64,000 nucleotides of DNA from Fusarium oxysporum f. sp. lycopersici 4287 (GCF_000149955.1 NC_030988.1:211373-275372), one strand, 5' to 3'; shown: positions 44,792-56,549, counted from the stretch's first letter. The notes: generated by a model not told the origin, from the letters alone. Numbers and translations are program-made.

Positions 44792-45382
44792 TGATTGGTC
44801 CGTGACCGTGGTAAGCATATGTCTTGCATGAGCTTTTGTGGGGCACACATGACGTAACCGCGGGGATCGTAACAGTTGGGTAATGTAAGCACTAAATACT
44901 GATAGGCATACAGTCGCTGCGTACCAATACTACTGTATCGGCCTGAGCCGAAAATGATAATTATCAGGCGTAAAGACCAGAATAGATAGGTTTGTGAAGT
45001 TCTACAACCCGAGCGCAACATCAATAGCCAAATTACTATACTTGCGCATGGGCATAATTGGTTATCCTCACGCTATCCTCGACATGATGTTGGGCTAGCA
45101 ATACGTTAGAATAGTTGAAATTTCGGCACCTAGGGACTTGATAATAAGACAGCTCTATTCTAACATACATACAGACATACATGAATAAAGATTCGAACGC
45201 TAATTGCACTGATAGTGGTCTAGTTCTCTATGAACCTCTCCTAAAGCAGGTTTGCAGACCTTTATAACGACGAGGGGGCATGCAAGCTCACATAAAGAGC
45301 CCGCATATTCTAAATCATAAAAAAGCGAGCTCCAACATCATCACAGAAATTAGTTAGGCCCCAATAACAGTGGTGACTAAGC
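44792..45382. other. Non-coding, possibly LTR-like stretch
   Basis: The end section (gacagctctattctaacatacatacagac, within 45149-45180) looks like the R/U5 end of a retrotransposon LTR, but there is no primer site or matching second copy. No gene is seen. Confidence 0.35.
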
Positions 45383-45930
45383 TTAAGTGGCGATGAAGCC
45401 GATGAATATGGCGCATAGAACAGCGGCAGCCGCGCCGACGCTTCGCCGGACGTCTAGACTAGCCGCACCATTGTCACTGTCGCGCCCCCCGTCGCCAGGT
45501 TCACTTATATGTGTTACATACTCACTCATAGCGCTCAAGACTCGAGACTTTACTTCATCCAGCTTCCCCGCGATCAAGGTTTCTGTTCCATCAAAAGCCG
45601 TGCCTATGGTTGACGCCTTATCCTTGACCAGCGTTTCGCCACGGTCCAGGAGGCTGCTGCCCTTCTCATTCGCTTTATCCGCAATCTCTGCGATGGAAGA
45701 GAGGAAGCTCTCGAGGTCACGTTCAAAGCGAACTTTAGGCGGTGCAGTGAGCCTGGGGCTAGTCGAATCTAGAGTAAGGGGGGGTTTATCAAACGACCCT
45801 TGGTTACTACTGAGGTTGATTAGAACATGCCAGAGTGGCTATGAGAGGAAAACACTGACGTCTGATGAGGGGCCTCGTTGGCCATGGCAATGCTCGTCAA
45901 AGCGAGTACGAGCATTTCTTGGTAGCGCAT
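45383..45930 (-). CDS. Small GPI-anchored secreted protein (2 exons)
   Basis: Exon 1 is 45930-45860 and exon 2 is 45809-45383, with a 50-bp intron (donor gtcagt, branch ctaatc, acceptor ctcag); the total is 165 aa. The signal peptide is MRYQEMLVLALTSIAMA. The mature part is mostly helical and charged (FERDLESFLSSIAEIADKANEKGSSLLDRGETLVKDKAS...), followed by a small-residue region (DNGAASLD) and a hydrophobic tail (VGAAAAVLCAIFIGFIAT), as expected for a GPI anchor. The amphipathic heptads suggest a coiled coil. The family is unknown. The intron had hidden this gene as two fragments. Confidence 0.65.
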
Positions 45931-46927
45931 ATTGGTAAGGCGCAGATAGGGCAGATGGGGGAGGATAGAAAGCACGAGCTCGGGCAAGCAGGTATTGGAG
46001 TGATTGGATTCATTTTATAGTGGCACCCGATGCTTTCCAATATTGAAGGAATCATTAGTCTCAATGCCTATTGTGGCAAAGTGTTGACAACTATAGCATG
46101 ATACTTTACTTTATTATCTGCTAAACACCTAACAGCTACCTGTATCTCATAGAATTCAGTGTTTTCACCTTGGTAAGGTTCCCATCCTAGTCTATATGCC
46201 GTAGCATGTAGGCGTACGTACGCTATTTTTGTAGCCAGCGAACAAGAGTTATATATTTTGCATGTTGGGTAATTAACAGGAGATCAATGTGATGCGTGTT
46301 CCTATATTAACTTCGACCCCCGAAACCCAGCACTATTTGGGGGACTTGTGAGCGTGTTGAGCGGGGGAAGTGGAAAGAAGCTTCTCCTTGGGAAGCTACA
46401 CATGTAAGCTGCAACGGAAAATCATATTATGATGATCACAGATCTCGTGACGTGGCCGATCGAGCTTCAGAATTTCATAGTGAAAAAAAGCTCCCTTCTC
46501 AAAGTCTTGGTATTTAGCTCAACTCCACCAGTCTCGCTTATTATCCAGGACTGAATAGGAGAAACATCCTATTTATACGTGGGAGAGTTGAGCGCGGTTC
46601 ATAGGTTTAACGTATGATACCAGCCAGATTAGAACTAAGGTCACACATGTAACAACAGACCCGCCAGGGCAGGGGCGCCAGTCTTGTACAACACGTCAGT
46701 GGATACACCAACGAACCAAATAAACGTAGAATGTGACAGTCCCGCCATCCTGAAGTCCATCCGTTATATCTTACACGCTGGTTTGATATGTGTAAAATCT
46801 TACTACACAATTCCAGATTTAGCTAGCACCCTTGAAGTAGTCAGCCTTTAAAACAGTGAAAAGCACCCCAGAGCTTTTGAAAAACACCAGCGTTTCATTC
46901 CGTAGCCCTCAAATCCTTGATGTAAAC
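45931..46927. other. Intergenic region
   Basis: Promoter side of the small GPI gene. No supportable gene is present. The minus frame 46810-46607 has no recognisable motif. Confidence 0.45.
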
Positions 46928-47107
46928 ATGGCCCAGTCGAAACACAAGGCATCACCCAGAGTGACCCATCCAGCCGATCATACTTATGTAGTTTTCCTGA
47001 TACTCTTTGCCTGTGTTCTTTATCTTCTTGAGGCACTATATAAGAAGCTTGTTTCTGTCACCAAGATCAACCTTCTTCGGCGTAGGAAAAGAGGGGCATC
47101 TTACTGA
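46928..47107 (+). CDS. Possible small single-pass membrane protein, 59 aa
   Basis: The ATG at 46928 opens MAQSKHKASPRV, followed by one clear transmembrane helix (YVVFLILFACVLYLLEALY) and a basic tail (NLLRRRKRGASY) that would sit on the cytosolic side. It ends 98 bp before the FAD-dehydrogenase ATG on the same strand, so it could also be part of that gene's leader. Short length keeps confidence low. Confidence 0.3.
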   Translation: MAQSKHKASPRVTHPADHTYVVFLILFACVLYLLEALYKKLVSVTKINLLRRRKRGASY

Positions 47108-47205
47108 CACCATTTTGATGCCAAAAATCACACACAAAACAGTCATCCGACTCGACCACCAAGCAAGCTCTTGTATTTTGCGTCGCTGGCGTATGTAAGC
47201 CAGTC

Positions 47206-49023
47206 ATGTCATCACGCAACACACGGATCATGTGCTCTGAAGCTCAGCAAGTCTCTGGGCGTGGCGGAACACATAATCTTGATGGGAAGGCAGTCTTCGA
47301 ATGCGACATTCTCGTGATAGGCGCCGGCGCTGCAGGCCTGGCCGCGGCGGCAGCTGTGCATGATGAAGGGCGTAGAGTCATCGTCATTGAGAAGGAGGAC
47401 CATGTTGGTGGTACTACATTTGGGTCCGGCGGTTGCATGTGGATACCCAACAATCTTTTTATGCAAGAACTTGGCATCGAGGATAGCACAGAGCAAGCCG
47501 AATGTTACATCAATACTGTGGAGAAGGCTACGAGACCAGCTCTAGCCGAAGACACTGCCCGTCAAGCTCTGCGGAACAGATGGTTGAAGGCCTTTCTGAT
47601 GCAGGGGCCTGAGATGATGAGATATTTCAGGGATCAGGGCTTTCGATGGATGCCATTGCCGTCCAAGATCCCCGATTACCACCCTCATGTAGAAGGTGCA
47701 GTTGAGCACGGCCGGACCTTGGACCCTGAAGTCTTCGATGCAGCAACCCTGGAAGACTGGTTGAAATACCTTCCGGCGCAGAGCAAAATGCCTGTTGTTC
47801 CCCGATTTCAAGACCTTTTCGTCTCGACAAGGCACACTTCCTCTACAAGCCACACTACTGAGAGCGCAGCCTCGATTCAATGCATCGGGAGGCCAACATC
47901 AATGGGTCAATCGCTGATCGCTCAGCTCCTCAATATCTGTAGGAAGCATGGCAACGTGAGTATTTTGACCCGGTGTGAGCTACAAGAGCTCTTGTCCTCC
48001 GGGGCGGAGGGCCGAGTCATCGGAGCAAAAGTCCGATGTGAACGTAGCCATGAATCAGTCGATATCCATGCATCACTAGGCGTGATACTTGCCACAGGAG
48101 GGTTCTCTCAGAACCAGGTGATGAGGGATACCTACCTCCGTATAGTGCCCGCCGAGGTCGCAGGAGCAAAGATGGTTACCATGGCAGATTGGAGTCTTGC
48201 TGCGCGCGGCGATGTTGGTGTTGCGCTCCAAGTCGGCGAAAGGCTTGGCGCTGACAGTGCGCAGCTCGACCAGGTCTGGGGCATTCCTACAAGAATCGAC
48301 TTCGCGGAAGGAAGAATGATGGAAGGAAAAGTAACGGAAGCCATGTTCGCCATATCCAAGCCATTTTCCTTTGTAGTAGACGGCCATGGGCGCCGTTTCT
48401 TCTCCGAATCCCAACCATACGGTCCTGCTGTTAGGGCCATGTATGAAAGGGCAAAGGAGAACAGCAAAGCGACCGTGTTTTGGCTTATTTTCGATAGCAT
48501 GTACATGCAGGAATACCCTCCAAGGGGACTGGAGAGTTCATGCTCAATCGACGTCGCTGTCAACCTTGGCCGCCTGTTCCGTTCAGACACGATTGATGAT
48601 TTGGCAAAACAAATTCTAGAACCGGACCACCATCTGCAGTCGACCGTGGTTGAATGGAACGAGATGTGCGAAAATGGCCACGACAAGTACTTCCACAGGG
48701 GTGAGGATAGGTACCAGCAGTTTATCGGCGATCCAGATGTGACCCCGAACCCTTGTATGGGTCCCGTCAAAGAGAGCCCATTCTACGCCATGAAGATCTT
48801 TCCCGGTGATGCTGGCACAAGAGGTGGTCTTCTGACCGACGAGTTTGCCAGAGTGCTCGGCAAGAGCGGCATAGCGATTCCTGGCTTATATGCTGGTGGG
48901 AACGCATCGGTTGCGCTCCTGGAATCGCAAGGTGCGGGTACGACACTCGCTCCAGCGATGACTGAGGGTTTTATCGCTGTGAGTAATATGTTATCGGTAG
49001 CTAATGGGGCTGAAGCTAGGTAA
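47206..49023 (+). CDS. FAD-dependent dehydrogenase, 3-ketosteroid dehydrogenase/fumarate reductase type
   Basis: 605 aa, intronless. The dinucleotide-binding motif GAGAAG is at residues 39-44 with the ribose-binding Glu at 62 (VIVIEKEDHVGGTT). The substrate-domain sequence FRWMPLPSKIPDYHPH and the second FAD contact near the C terminus (IPGLYAGGNASVALLESQGAGTTLAPAMTEG) place it in the FAD_binding_2 family, beside fungal 3-ketosteroid-delta1-dehydrogenase-like proteins. True KSTD enzymes have YPGAG at this point; here it is SQGAG, so the catalytic Tyr is absent and steroid dehydrogenation is doubtful. It neighbours an amidase and a transporter, suggesting catabolism of an imported compound. 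Confidence 0.8.
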   Translation: MSSRNTRIMCSEAQQVSGRGGTHNLDGKAVFECDILVIGAGAAGLAAAAAVHDEGRRVIVIEKEDHVGGTTFGSGGCMWIPNNLFMQELGIEDSTEQAECYINTVEKATRPALAEDTARQALRNRWLKAFLMQGPEMMRYFRDQGFRWMPLPSKIPDYHPHVEGAVEHGRTLDPEVFDAATLEDWLKYLPAQSKMPVVPRFQDLFVSTRHTSSTSHTTESAASIQCIGRPTSMGQSLIAQLLNICRKHGNVSILTRCELQELLSSGAEGRVIGAKVRCERSHESVDIHASLGVILATGGFSQNQVMRDTYLRIVPAEVAGAKMVTMADWSLAARGDVGVALQVGERLGADSAQLDQVWGIPTRIDFAEGRMMEGKVTEAMFAISKPFSFVVDGHGRRFFSESQPYGPAVRAMYERAKENSKATVFWLIFDSMYMQEYPPRGLESSCSIDVAVNLGRLFRSDTIDDLAKQILEPDHHLQSTVVEWNEMCENGHDKYFHRGEDRYQQFIGDPDVTPNPCMGPVKESPFYAMKIFPGDAGTRGGLLTDEFARVLGKSGIAIPGLYAGGNASVALLESQGAGTTLAPAMTEGFIAVSNMLSVANGAEAR

Positions 49024-49453
49024 GAATCTTGAGTGTTTAGGGTAGTGGAATACGTTCGCATTCGATGTAAATCTAGGGTTTAGGGTAGGGGCAGCAGAAT
49101 GCAAGAAATAAAACAAAATAACTTAAAGCTTTTGTATAGAATAAAATCCTAGTTACTAATTTGAAATGTCCCTATTAGTATTTATGTACAATTGCATCAC
49201 TCAACTTTTGTCACTGGATTCTCCAATCTATACATATAGAGCAAATCTGGTAATGGGCGCGATGGCTGCTACTGTTGTGATCAATAAGACGAAGATGGAA
49301 TTTTACAGATAGCATCGCATTGGCGTTCGAAACGGCGGAGATGCCCATAATAAATGATTAAATTTCTGGAGATCGACCAGGATGGAAATCTGTTTTATCT
49401 AATAGGTGGTCCTTTTCGTCATGTGCGGCAACCATTCCCCGGCGCCAGCTCAT
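49024..49453. other. Intergenic region between convergent genes
   Basis: Shared 3' flank of the FAD dehydrogenase (+) and amidase (-). A duplicated gtttagggtag string (about 49035-49046 and 49078-49088) is the only feature seen. Confidence 0.5.
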
Positions 49454-51193
49454 TCAAGGCAAATCTAGAATGTGTTTCAGAATCTGAAGTGCGCCAAAAA
49501 GCTCATTATCGTGATGCCTCCGCGCCACAACCTGCAAGTTCACGGGAGCACCCACGAAGTCACCACCCTCCCAGAGCTGCTTGACTCGCAGACAAGCATC
49601 GCTTAATGGTATATAGTCTTTGTCGTATTGTTCCCCAGATCCAGCTCGTATGGGCGTGGGAATTACTACGCCGGGGTAATCGACAAGGTTGTAGAGCGAC
49701 GTGTAGGACCAGTAGAACGCAGTGTCGTGGGCACAAGCTGGGCCGACGAACGACGGGCCGATAACGACATCCACATCTTGGTCGTTCCAACTTTTGGCAA
49801 AGGCAAGTCGAAAATCGTCTCTTTGCTTATGCAGAAGAGTAAGATCTAGGGCTGTGCGCATCCCGAAGGGTTCTGCATCCTTGAGGATCCATTCCGTGAG
49901 AGGATGGACGGGTTCACCCGAGGACGCAATGCCCTTTTTGGTAAGCTGACCACCGTCAGGAGAGTAGAGCCTCAAGACCTGGTTCCAAGCTTCCGTGGCG
50001 CCAAAGACTTTGAAGTCTTTTACCTCGCCGAGACTCGCAAGCTTGCTGTTGGAGAGCGCACTTTTGACCCAAGACACGGCCCTCTTTACGGGAGGTTGCG
50101 GCTCGATGAAGCCATCGTTGCTGATGATGCCAACCTTTAGACGTCGATTCAACAGTGTCCCAAGGCCAGTCCATGTGGAAGGAACGACATTTGGATCCAA
50201 CAAATGTGGTTTCGCAGAAAGGACACATTTCATGAACAGGTCCATGTCTCTCAAAGAACGACACATAGGTCCAGTTGAGAGAGGGATGTTCAACAGAGCT
50301 GGAGGTGGAGTGCCTTTGATGTATCCAGTCATGGGTAGAGTATTTGATGTCGCCTTGAAGCCATAGATGCCACAGAAGGCAGATGGCCCTCGGATACTGC
50401 CACCAATGTCAGTGCCGATACCGAGCACTGAGGCCTTCATGGCGATCAAAGCCGCCTCGCCACCTGTCGAACCCCCAGCGGATAGATGGACATTGAAAGG
50501 GTTCAAGACTCTTCCCCAATGCGAATCACTCTCAAGATGCATCATAGACTGCGGTTGGTTGGTCTTGCAGTAGATGACAGCACCTTGGCGGCGCAAGATT
50601 GCAACAATATCGGAGTCTTGGCTGTCTGGACTGATGCTGATAATACAGCCTTGAGAAGAAGATGCTCCAGCAACTTGGATGTGATCTTTGATACTGATAG
50701 GTAGACCATGAAGGGGGCCAAGGGGCTTCCCATGCTCATTGTAATAGGTGTCTAGTCTCTGGGCTTGATCGATGGCCTCTTCCATGAGCCACTGGGTCAG
50801 GCAGCAGGTGAGCTGATGCGCAATGATGGCCCGCTTGCAAAAGGCTCGGGCTACTGCTACTGCCGTGTACCTGCGACTGGCAATGGCTTCGAGAAGGCTA
50901 ACGGCATCATGCATCTCTGTAATTTCGATCTCTTCAGGTGACAGGATGCCGCATTTGGCCGGGATCTCTGTCACATTTTTGGGTGCATCTTGGATAACAC
51001 GCAAAGGAAGGCGGAATTCTTTGGGCACTTTCAGCGCGAAACCTTGCAAAAGGATGGCTTTCTGAGCTTCGAACGCTGGAGTGCCACAAGGGACGCCTTT
51101 CACCTGTAGGATTGGAAGATCGGACAGCACACCTCCTGAGAGTAGATCGCTGTACTTGGTGCTTCGGGCAGTCCCAACTGAAGAATTTGACAT
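49454..51193 (-). CDS. Amidase-signature hydrolase (acetamidase-like)
   Basis: 579 aa, intronless, from ATG 51193. The amidase-signature triad is complete: Lys169 (GLPISIKDHI), cis-Ser242 (SAGGSTGGEAALI) and nucleophile Ser266 (GTDIGGSIRGPSAFCGIYG). The K-S-S spacing (73 and 24) is close to that of characterised family members. Length and the C-terminal YNLVDYPGVVIPTP and GAPVNLQVVARR match fungal acetamidase-type enzymes, which release ammonia from carboxamides. It has no signal peptide, so it is cytosolic. It is convergent with the FAD dehydrogenase and divergent from the MFS gene; the 630-bp space between 51193 and 51824 may hold a shared promoter. Confidence 0.88.
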   Translation of the reverse strand: MSNSSVGTARSTKYSDLLSGGVLSDLPILQVKGVPCGTPAFEAQKAILLQGFALKVPKEFRLPLRVIQDAPKNVTEIPAKCGILSPEEIEITEMHDAVSLLEAIASRRYTAVAVARAFCKRAIIAHQLTCCLTQWLMEEAIDQAQRLDTYYNEHGKPLGPLHGLPISIKDHIQVAGASSSQGCIISISPDSQDSDIVAILRRQGAVIYCKTNQPQSMMHLESDSHWGRVLNPFNVHLSAGGSTGGEAALIAMKASVLGIGTDIGGSIRGPSAFCGIYGFKATSNTLPMTGYIKGTPPPALLNIPLSTGPMCRSLRDMDLFMKCVLSAKPHLLDPNVVPSTWTGLGTLLNRRLKVGIISNDGFIEPQPPVKRAVSWVKSALSNSKLASLGEVKDFKVFGATEAWNQVLRLYSPDGGQLTKKGIASSGEPVHPLTEWILKDAEPFGMRTALDLTLLHKQRDDFRLAFAKSWNDQDVDVVIGPSFVGPACAHDTAFYWSYTSLYNLVDYPGVVIPTPIRAGSGEQYDKDYIPLSDACLRVKQLWEGGDFVGAPVNLQVVARRHHDNELFGALQILKHILDLP

Positions 51194-51823
51194 TTCTTCA
51201 GCTGTCAGCTTTGGCTTCAGGGCTCACGGGGATGGAGGGCTCAGAGCCGAGAAGTGGCATATATGATGCAGAGAATATAGCGAAAAACACGAAGAACAAA
51301 AAACAAAAATCCGTTTCTGGTTCATTCATCGAACTAGATGCATCTAGACGAGATGTCAATCTTTATAGCTGGCGTTGCCTTGCTTCGCAGTCGAGAGCAT
51401 GCTGCTAATGAAAAATAATTCACACTCACACCCACTATGATCAGTAAGGCTGCTTGAGAATTATGTGGATACATGAGTCACAGCTGATAGTGAAAGTCTC
51501 GGTGAATTAAGTTCCGACGCATGCAAAAGACGTTGTTGGGAAGACCAGTAATCGCTTTTCTTTCACTGCCTTTGGGAGATAATTTACTTGCTAGTGCGAA
51601 AGCCGCTCCCTCAGTCGATATCATCCGCCAGTGTCATCCCAAGCGACTAGAACAAGTTTGAACGAGGAGACAAAGTGGCGAAACAATATAAAAGACGGTA
51701 GACGGCATTTCTTTCTAGATGTACTACAGCTTGGGAATTTCTTTTATAGATATTCAGCGGATTGAACCTTTAGTACAGCATCTAATCTTTTTGACTACCA
51801 TAAACCTCACCAACGTCGCCATT

Positions 51824-53692
51824 ATGCCTGAGTCCGAACTGATTCCTGGTACGATCGATCTGGTCGACGTTCATCACATTCGACATGCAGGCGATGTTGA
51901 GGGCGATATTGTCTTAAATCCGGCGCCTTCCAATGATCCAAACGATCCTCTTAATTGGTCTCCTTGGCGAAAGACAATTTCTCTGATCTGTCAGAGCTTG
52001 TGAGTGTCATTCCATACATGATTTGGTCTTATCAATGCTTATCTTTCGAGGTATACCTGGTTTGCAGGCATGTCCTTGGCTACCGTCTACTCTGTGCTTG
52101 TGCCTCTTGCGCGTCAGTCTAAGATCTCTATTGCGACACTAAATGAAGGAACTGGCTATATGTTCTTGCTTTTGGGTTGGGGACTGCTGTTCTGGCAGCC
52201 ATTCTCGCTGCGTTATGGCAAACGGCTCACGTTCCTCATCTCAACCCTAGGAGCTATTGTAAAGCCACTGTATCTAGTTCGGCAATCAGACAAAAGGGGC
52301 TAATATTGAAATATAGGGCACAAGTGTTTGGAGGTAACTACACATTGGAGCACGACGACAATGCTAAATCCGACTGATGATGTTTAGCGCTCACGTATCG
52401 AGTAATGAGCAATGGATAGCGAAGTGCATCGTCCAGGGCTTCTTTGTTGCGCCCATCGAAGCCCTCCCAGAAGTCTGCGTCACTGACATCGTAAGTATTT
52501 TCCGTCATAGCTTCGCTTTACTACACTCACTACATCCTAGTATTTCACCCATCAACGTGGTACTTATATGGGCGTCTACGCCTTGGCCCTAACAGGCAGC
52601 AACTACTTCGCACCTGTCATATCTGGCTTCATCGCTGAGTACCAAGGATGGCAGTGGGTATTTTACTGGCCTGCCATATTCCTGGCGTTTGTGTTTATGT
52701 TCCTTTTCCTATTCATGGAAGAAACGAACTATAGCAGAGACCTCCAGGCCTTCAACAGACGGCGAGAATCATTATCGCCCCCAGGCGATGATAAAAATAG
52801 GGAAGCTGAGGAAGGACCCTCTGGCGTCCGCAGCCAACAGGTAATAAAAATTGATACAGAAAGGCAACGATGCACCAAATCAAAGAATTTTGTTCAAAAA
52901 ATGTCGCTTTGGCAACCGTCATTGGATCAAAGGATGAGCAGGCAAGCTTGGCGCTGCCTCGAGTACCTTGGCTGGCCCGTCGTCTGCTTCGCCGGATTCT
53001 CGTATGGCTCTTACCTCATCTGGTTCAATGTCACTAATGCTACAGCATCCATTATACTTTCAGGGTCGGGGTACAACTTCAAACCTTCGATGGTGGGCCT
53101 CAGCTATCTCTCTTGTTGCTCCGGCACTGTTGTTGGATCGCTGGTGTCGGGAAGAATGAGCGACTGGCTGACCATCAAACTGGCGCGCCGAAATAATGGG
53201 GTCATGGAAGCCGAGCATCGCCTGTGGCCGCTTATGATTTGCGTTGTGCTTGTTCCAACGTCCTTGATCCTCTGGGGTGTTGGGGCTCAACAAGGAGTCC
53301 ATTGGTTCTTTTTGATCCTTGCTATGGGCGCATTGGCAGCAGCATGCGCGATTGGTCTGACAATCAGTATCAACTACTTGATTGACTGCTACCATGGTCT
53401 CGCTGGCAACGCGATTGTGTCTATTATTCTGATTCGCAACACTATGTCTTTTGCCATCAGCTATGGGTAAGTTCACATTCTTCTCCCGTGAGCGGAATCA
53501 ATGAACACGGAACTGAGAGGCGGCTACAGTATCACTCCATGGGTTACCAATATGGGTTACCAGAATTGCTTCATCTCAGCCGCGCTTATTGGACTGGTTA
53601 CTTGTTCTGCCTTCTTCGTCATGATCAAATTTGGAAAGGCGCTGCGCTGTCGGAGCGCCCGCAGGTACGCGGAGCTGGTCAGGGAAGAGTAG
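51824..53692 (+). CDS. MFS transporter, 528 aa (5 exons)
   Basis: Exons 51824-51999, 52051-52269, 52388-52490, 52541-53466 and 53530-53692 join in one frame. The introns (51, 118, 50 and 63 bp) have GT...AG ends. The joins restore family sequence: [56 protein letters not shown] and [15 protein letters not shown]. The N terminus ([14 protein letters not shown]) and the first-half loop RYGKR are typical of fungal DHA1-like exporters and related MFS carriers. A long acidic cytoplasmic loop (about 60 residues, [14 protein letters not shown]) separates the two six-helix halves. The third join is the least certain. Substrate unknown; it may serve the amidase/FAD neighbourhood. Confidence 0.82.
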
Positions 53693-54749
53693 AGACTTGT
53701 TGGTGCGTTTATTAAGAATGTCCCGGGCTCGACATTGTTACTTATAGAATTACTCCTTGTATTCCAAAAAGAGACGTCGAGCATCGGATTAGACCCTAAA
53801 TTCTGATTAAATCTTCTCGAACTTCTGTCTCTTTTTATATGAAGATGGACTTGCGGAATATTTCGATAATATATGGAGACATCTAGAAGGAGGATTCTTA
53901 ATAAACTAACTCATCGCAGTTATTAATACGAACTATAACAGGAGAAATCAAACTATATTCAACTGCTGTCGTCTATAGTTCAACCCCTGATAAAAACTCG
54001 AAATTTTCCTTGTAACCAGGGAGGTGTATCAAATATGCTTCTGCACGAGTAAGTGACGGTGCTCTGTGTTGATCGTCACAACTCCATCATCGATGCCCAA
54101 TGCTCCGTCACCTTGGGGAGGTCCGATGATTTGCGCCCCAGAGAACCGCATTGACATTTTCGCTCGCCTCTAAGATATTGGAGCCCTCCTGCTTCCAAAG
54201 AGGTGCCTGCTCCTGTTGGTGGTCTAGAAATGGTGGGAATGGCCCGAATTATGCGCATGGTCCCTTTGGCCTTGCCCGTTAGGACTCGGAGTTTGTTTCG
54301 TTCTTGATGCATTGCATATAACGCTGCAAACTTTTCAGCACTGAACCACAAGCGCAGGATTTTCAAATATGCCACCAGTTCTAACCTTTCTCAGACACCA
54401 CGTTTCCGTCCAACAATAACTCGAGGAAAAGCAAAGAGGAGAAAGTAAGGACAATATTGTGCGGGTAAGCCAGAGCAGTGAACGGAGTCTCACGAACAGA
54501 GGAAGTATTATATCACCCTTTGACGGCAGTATTGTCGTTCCGTTAAGCTGTATCCTGGCTAGAGAAGTTACCAGCGGCATTAAACTTGTTATAAGATTGA
54601 GAAATTACAAGGAATGATGTTTCCACAAATCCCACAATGAATTACTCAATAGAATCAAAGCTGGACCCATATTCCACTCCATATTAATTCTATATTGCAG
54701 TAACAACCTAGGCTCAGCTATATACGGTATCGTGCTTCGTAGAAGTGTG
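53693..54749. other. Intergenic region between the MFS gene and its relic copy
   Basis: Minus frames 54375-54076 and 54580-54335 overlap each other and show no domain. Bases 53820-53990 are AT-rich. The spacing of about 1 kb separates the transporter from a relic of the same kind. Confidence 0.45.
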
Positions 54750-54888
54750 TACCAGGTAAGCTTTCATCTCAGCAGCGTTAGTTGAACTGGTTGATTGGTA
54801 TTCCCTCTTTATTGTCATTATGTTTGGAAAAGTGCTGCGTTGCCGGAGCGCAACAAGGTACTCGGATCTGGTCAGTAATATGAGATAG
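54750..54888 (+). pseudogene. Relic of the last exon of a second MFS transporter
   Basis: The plus strand reads FISAALVELVDWYSLFIV and FGKVLRCRSATRYSDLV up to a TAG at 54888. This matches the C terminus of the neighbouring transporter ([35 protein letters not shown]). Over the last 17 residues 13 are identical. Upstream sequence does not continue the match, so only the terminal exon survives. It may come from a tandem duplication later truncated, or from a deleted paralogue. Confidence 0.75.
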
Positions 54889-56549
54889 TCAGCGATGCGT
54901 GACTTCACAGTATGTCTTACGAACAACCCAAAAGCGCTTACCCAGGTGGGTAGTGATTGCGTATGGTGAATTTCCTTTAATAGTCACCCCACTTGTTCAT
55001 CAAAAGTAGGCCATGATCAAAGTATAATGAAAATAGGCAGTGTTTCAGGCAATATAATACTGACCTCTTTTATGCCGTTCCAATCACATCTAATCGGGTT
55101 TATTTGAGCTGTTCCCCAGAAGCCATTGCTAGTCTCCATTGAATAAAGCCCCAGGCGCAGTGGGGGTATATTAGATCTATCAAGGTCTCCCTGCTTCTAG
55201 TCGCCCCTGAACATTACTCATACTCAAACACTCTACTAGGGGCTAGGTATTACTACCCAGGATTTGCTACTTAACATTGTGGATATTCAAGCTGTACAAT
55301 ATTCCTTCAAATCTATTTTATCGAAATTCTTCTCTAACGTTATATTCTTTATCTTAGCCAAATTAAATTAGGATCGTGCCAGTTCGAGACAGACAACCAT
55401 GGGAATGATCTAGAGGACCTATTCATTTCACCGACAAGGCAGCGTTCCTTCGGAATTGGCGGCGCATTCGAAGGATCAGCTTAGACGTAGTCTTAGTCCC
55501 CTTTAGCCACCGGCACAAATGCTCCCGCTGGTCAGTGTCTCGTTCTTGTCATTCATTCATTGCCGCGAGTGGATCTTAACCAACGTGTGAGTAGATGTAA
55601 TCAAACAGGTTATTGTCAACCCAGATAGAGTCCTGGCTGAAACCAGAGGCCGCCGAGCTTTCTATGTCAAGGTCCTGGGTAAAGACCAGGTTGTGGCACT
55701 GTGGCTCGGACAGTGCACATCACGCCAGCGTAGAACAAAGATCATTAGCCGTAAATACTTATTATAACACAGTGCAGTACGGGTTAATTGTTAGTGGCCC
55801 TTTGTTAGAACTTTTCCAAAAGGGCTTAGAAATGGACTAGACATAATACATAGACAGTAACGCTATTGGCAAAGCGTTGCTCCAGTGTACGGCTTGGTCA
55901 ACTATGTACGTGTGCTTATGTGCCTCCTTACAGCATAAAAGGCTGCTAGTGGCGAGAGTTTTGGTGGATCATTTGTGAATGCTTGTTAAGTCGGTCACCT
56001 CCAACCTAACTTCTTTCCATTTAATACTCTTCACGACTCTGAGCGGCATGTCCGACTCATGATGAAATTGCTCCCCAGCCCCAACCATTAGGGTCCCTTG
56101 TACCAGGTCTAATGTATGTGAACGACAAGGGTCAAACCGCCGTAGAGCATGTCGATGGTTTTTGTGAAGTTGTGGAGACTGCGGGGGCTTTTCTCACAAG
56201 TGGATATGCAATGTCAGCTTGCGCTACTATCGCCGAGACTTATGGTCCCTATGTCAATACACTGCGGACCATGGGGGCGCGGTGGGCCATGTAGAGTATC
56301 CCACCTTTCTATCACAAACATTGCTGTCGTTTTCATGGCATACAAGGGCCACACGACGAGGGTCTCCTTATTATTATCTTTTAAGCCAATAAAAAGTGAG
56401 CCGGTTTGGATAACAGAAGTCTTTTCCCCTCCACAGACTTCTCTCAGACCTATATATAGTCTATAAACAAGTTCGGGTCTCTTAGCATACGAGCCAGCCA
56501 AGTTTCGCATTGCTCAAGATAAACCAGTCGCAGGAGATCTAAGCCAGTA
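54889..56549. other. Non-coding stretch with an uncharacterised short frame
   Basis: No gene is firmly supported. The frame at 56112-56294 (+) reads YVNDKGQTAVEHVDGFCEVV... and extends upstream in phase without an ATG to about 56046, where a stop lies. It has protein-like composition but no recognisable family and could be a relic exon. Confidence 0.4.

Noticed and set aside
44476..45020. Solo LTR bounded by tgttg and caaca
   Set aside because: The 5-bp ends are too short to be significant, and no target duplication or second copy is visible.
52270..52387. Broken MFS gene (stops between 52301 and 52380)
   Set aside because: A 118-bp intron with GT...AG ends removes the stops and the five exons then sum to a clean 528-aa frame.
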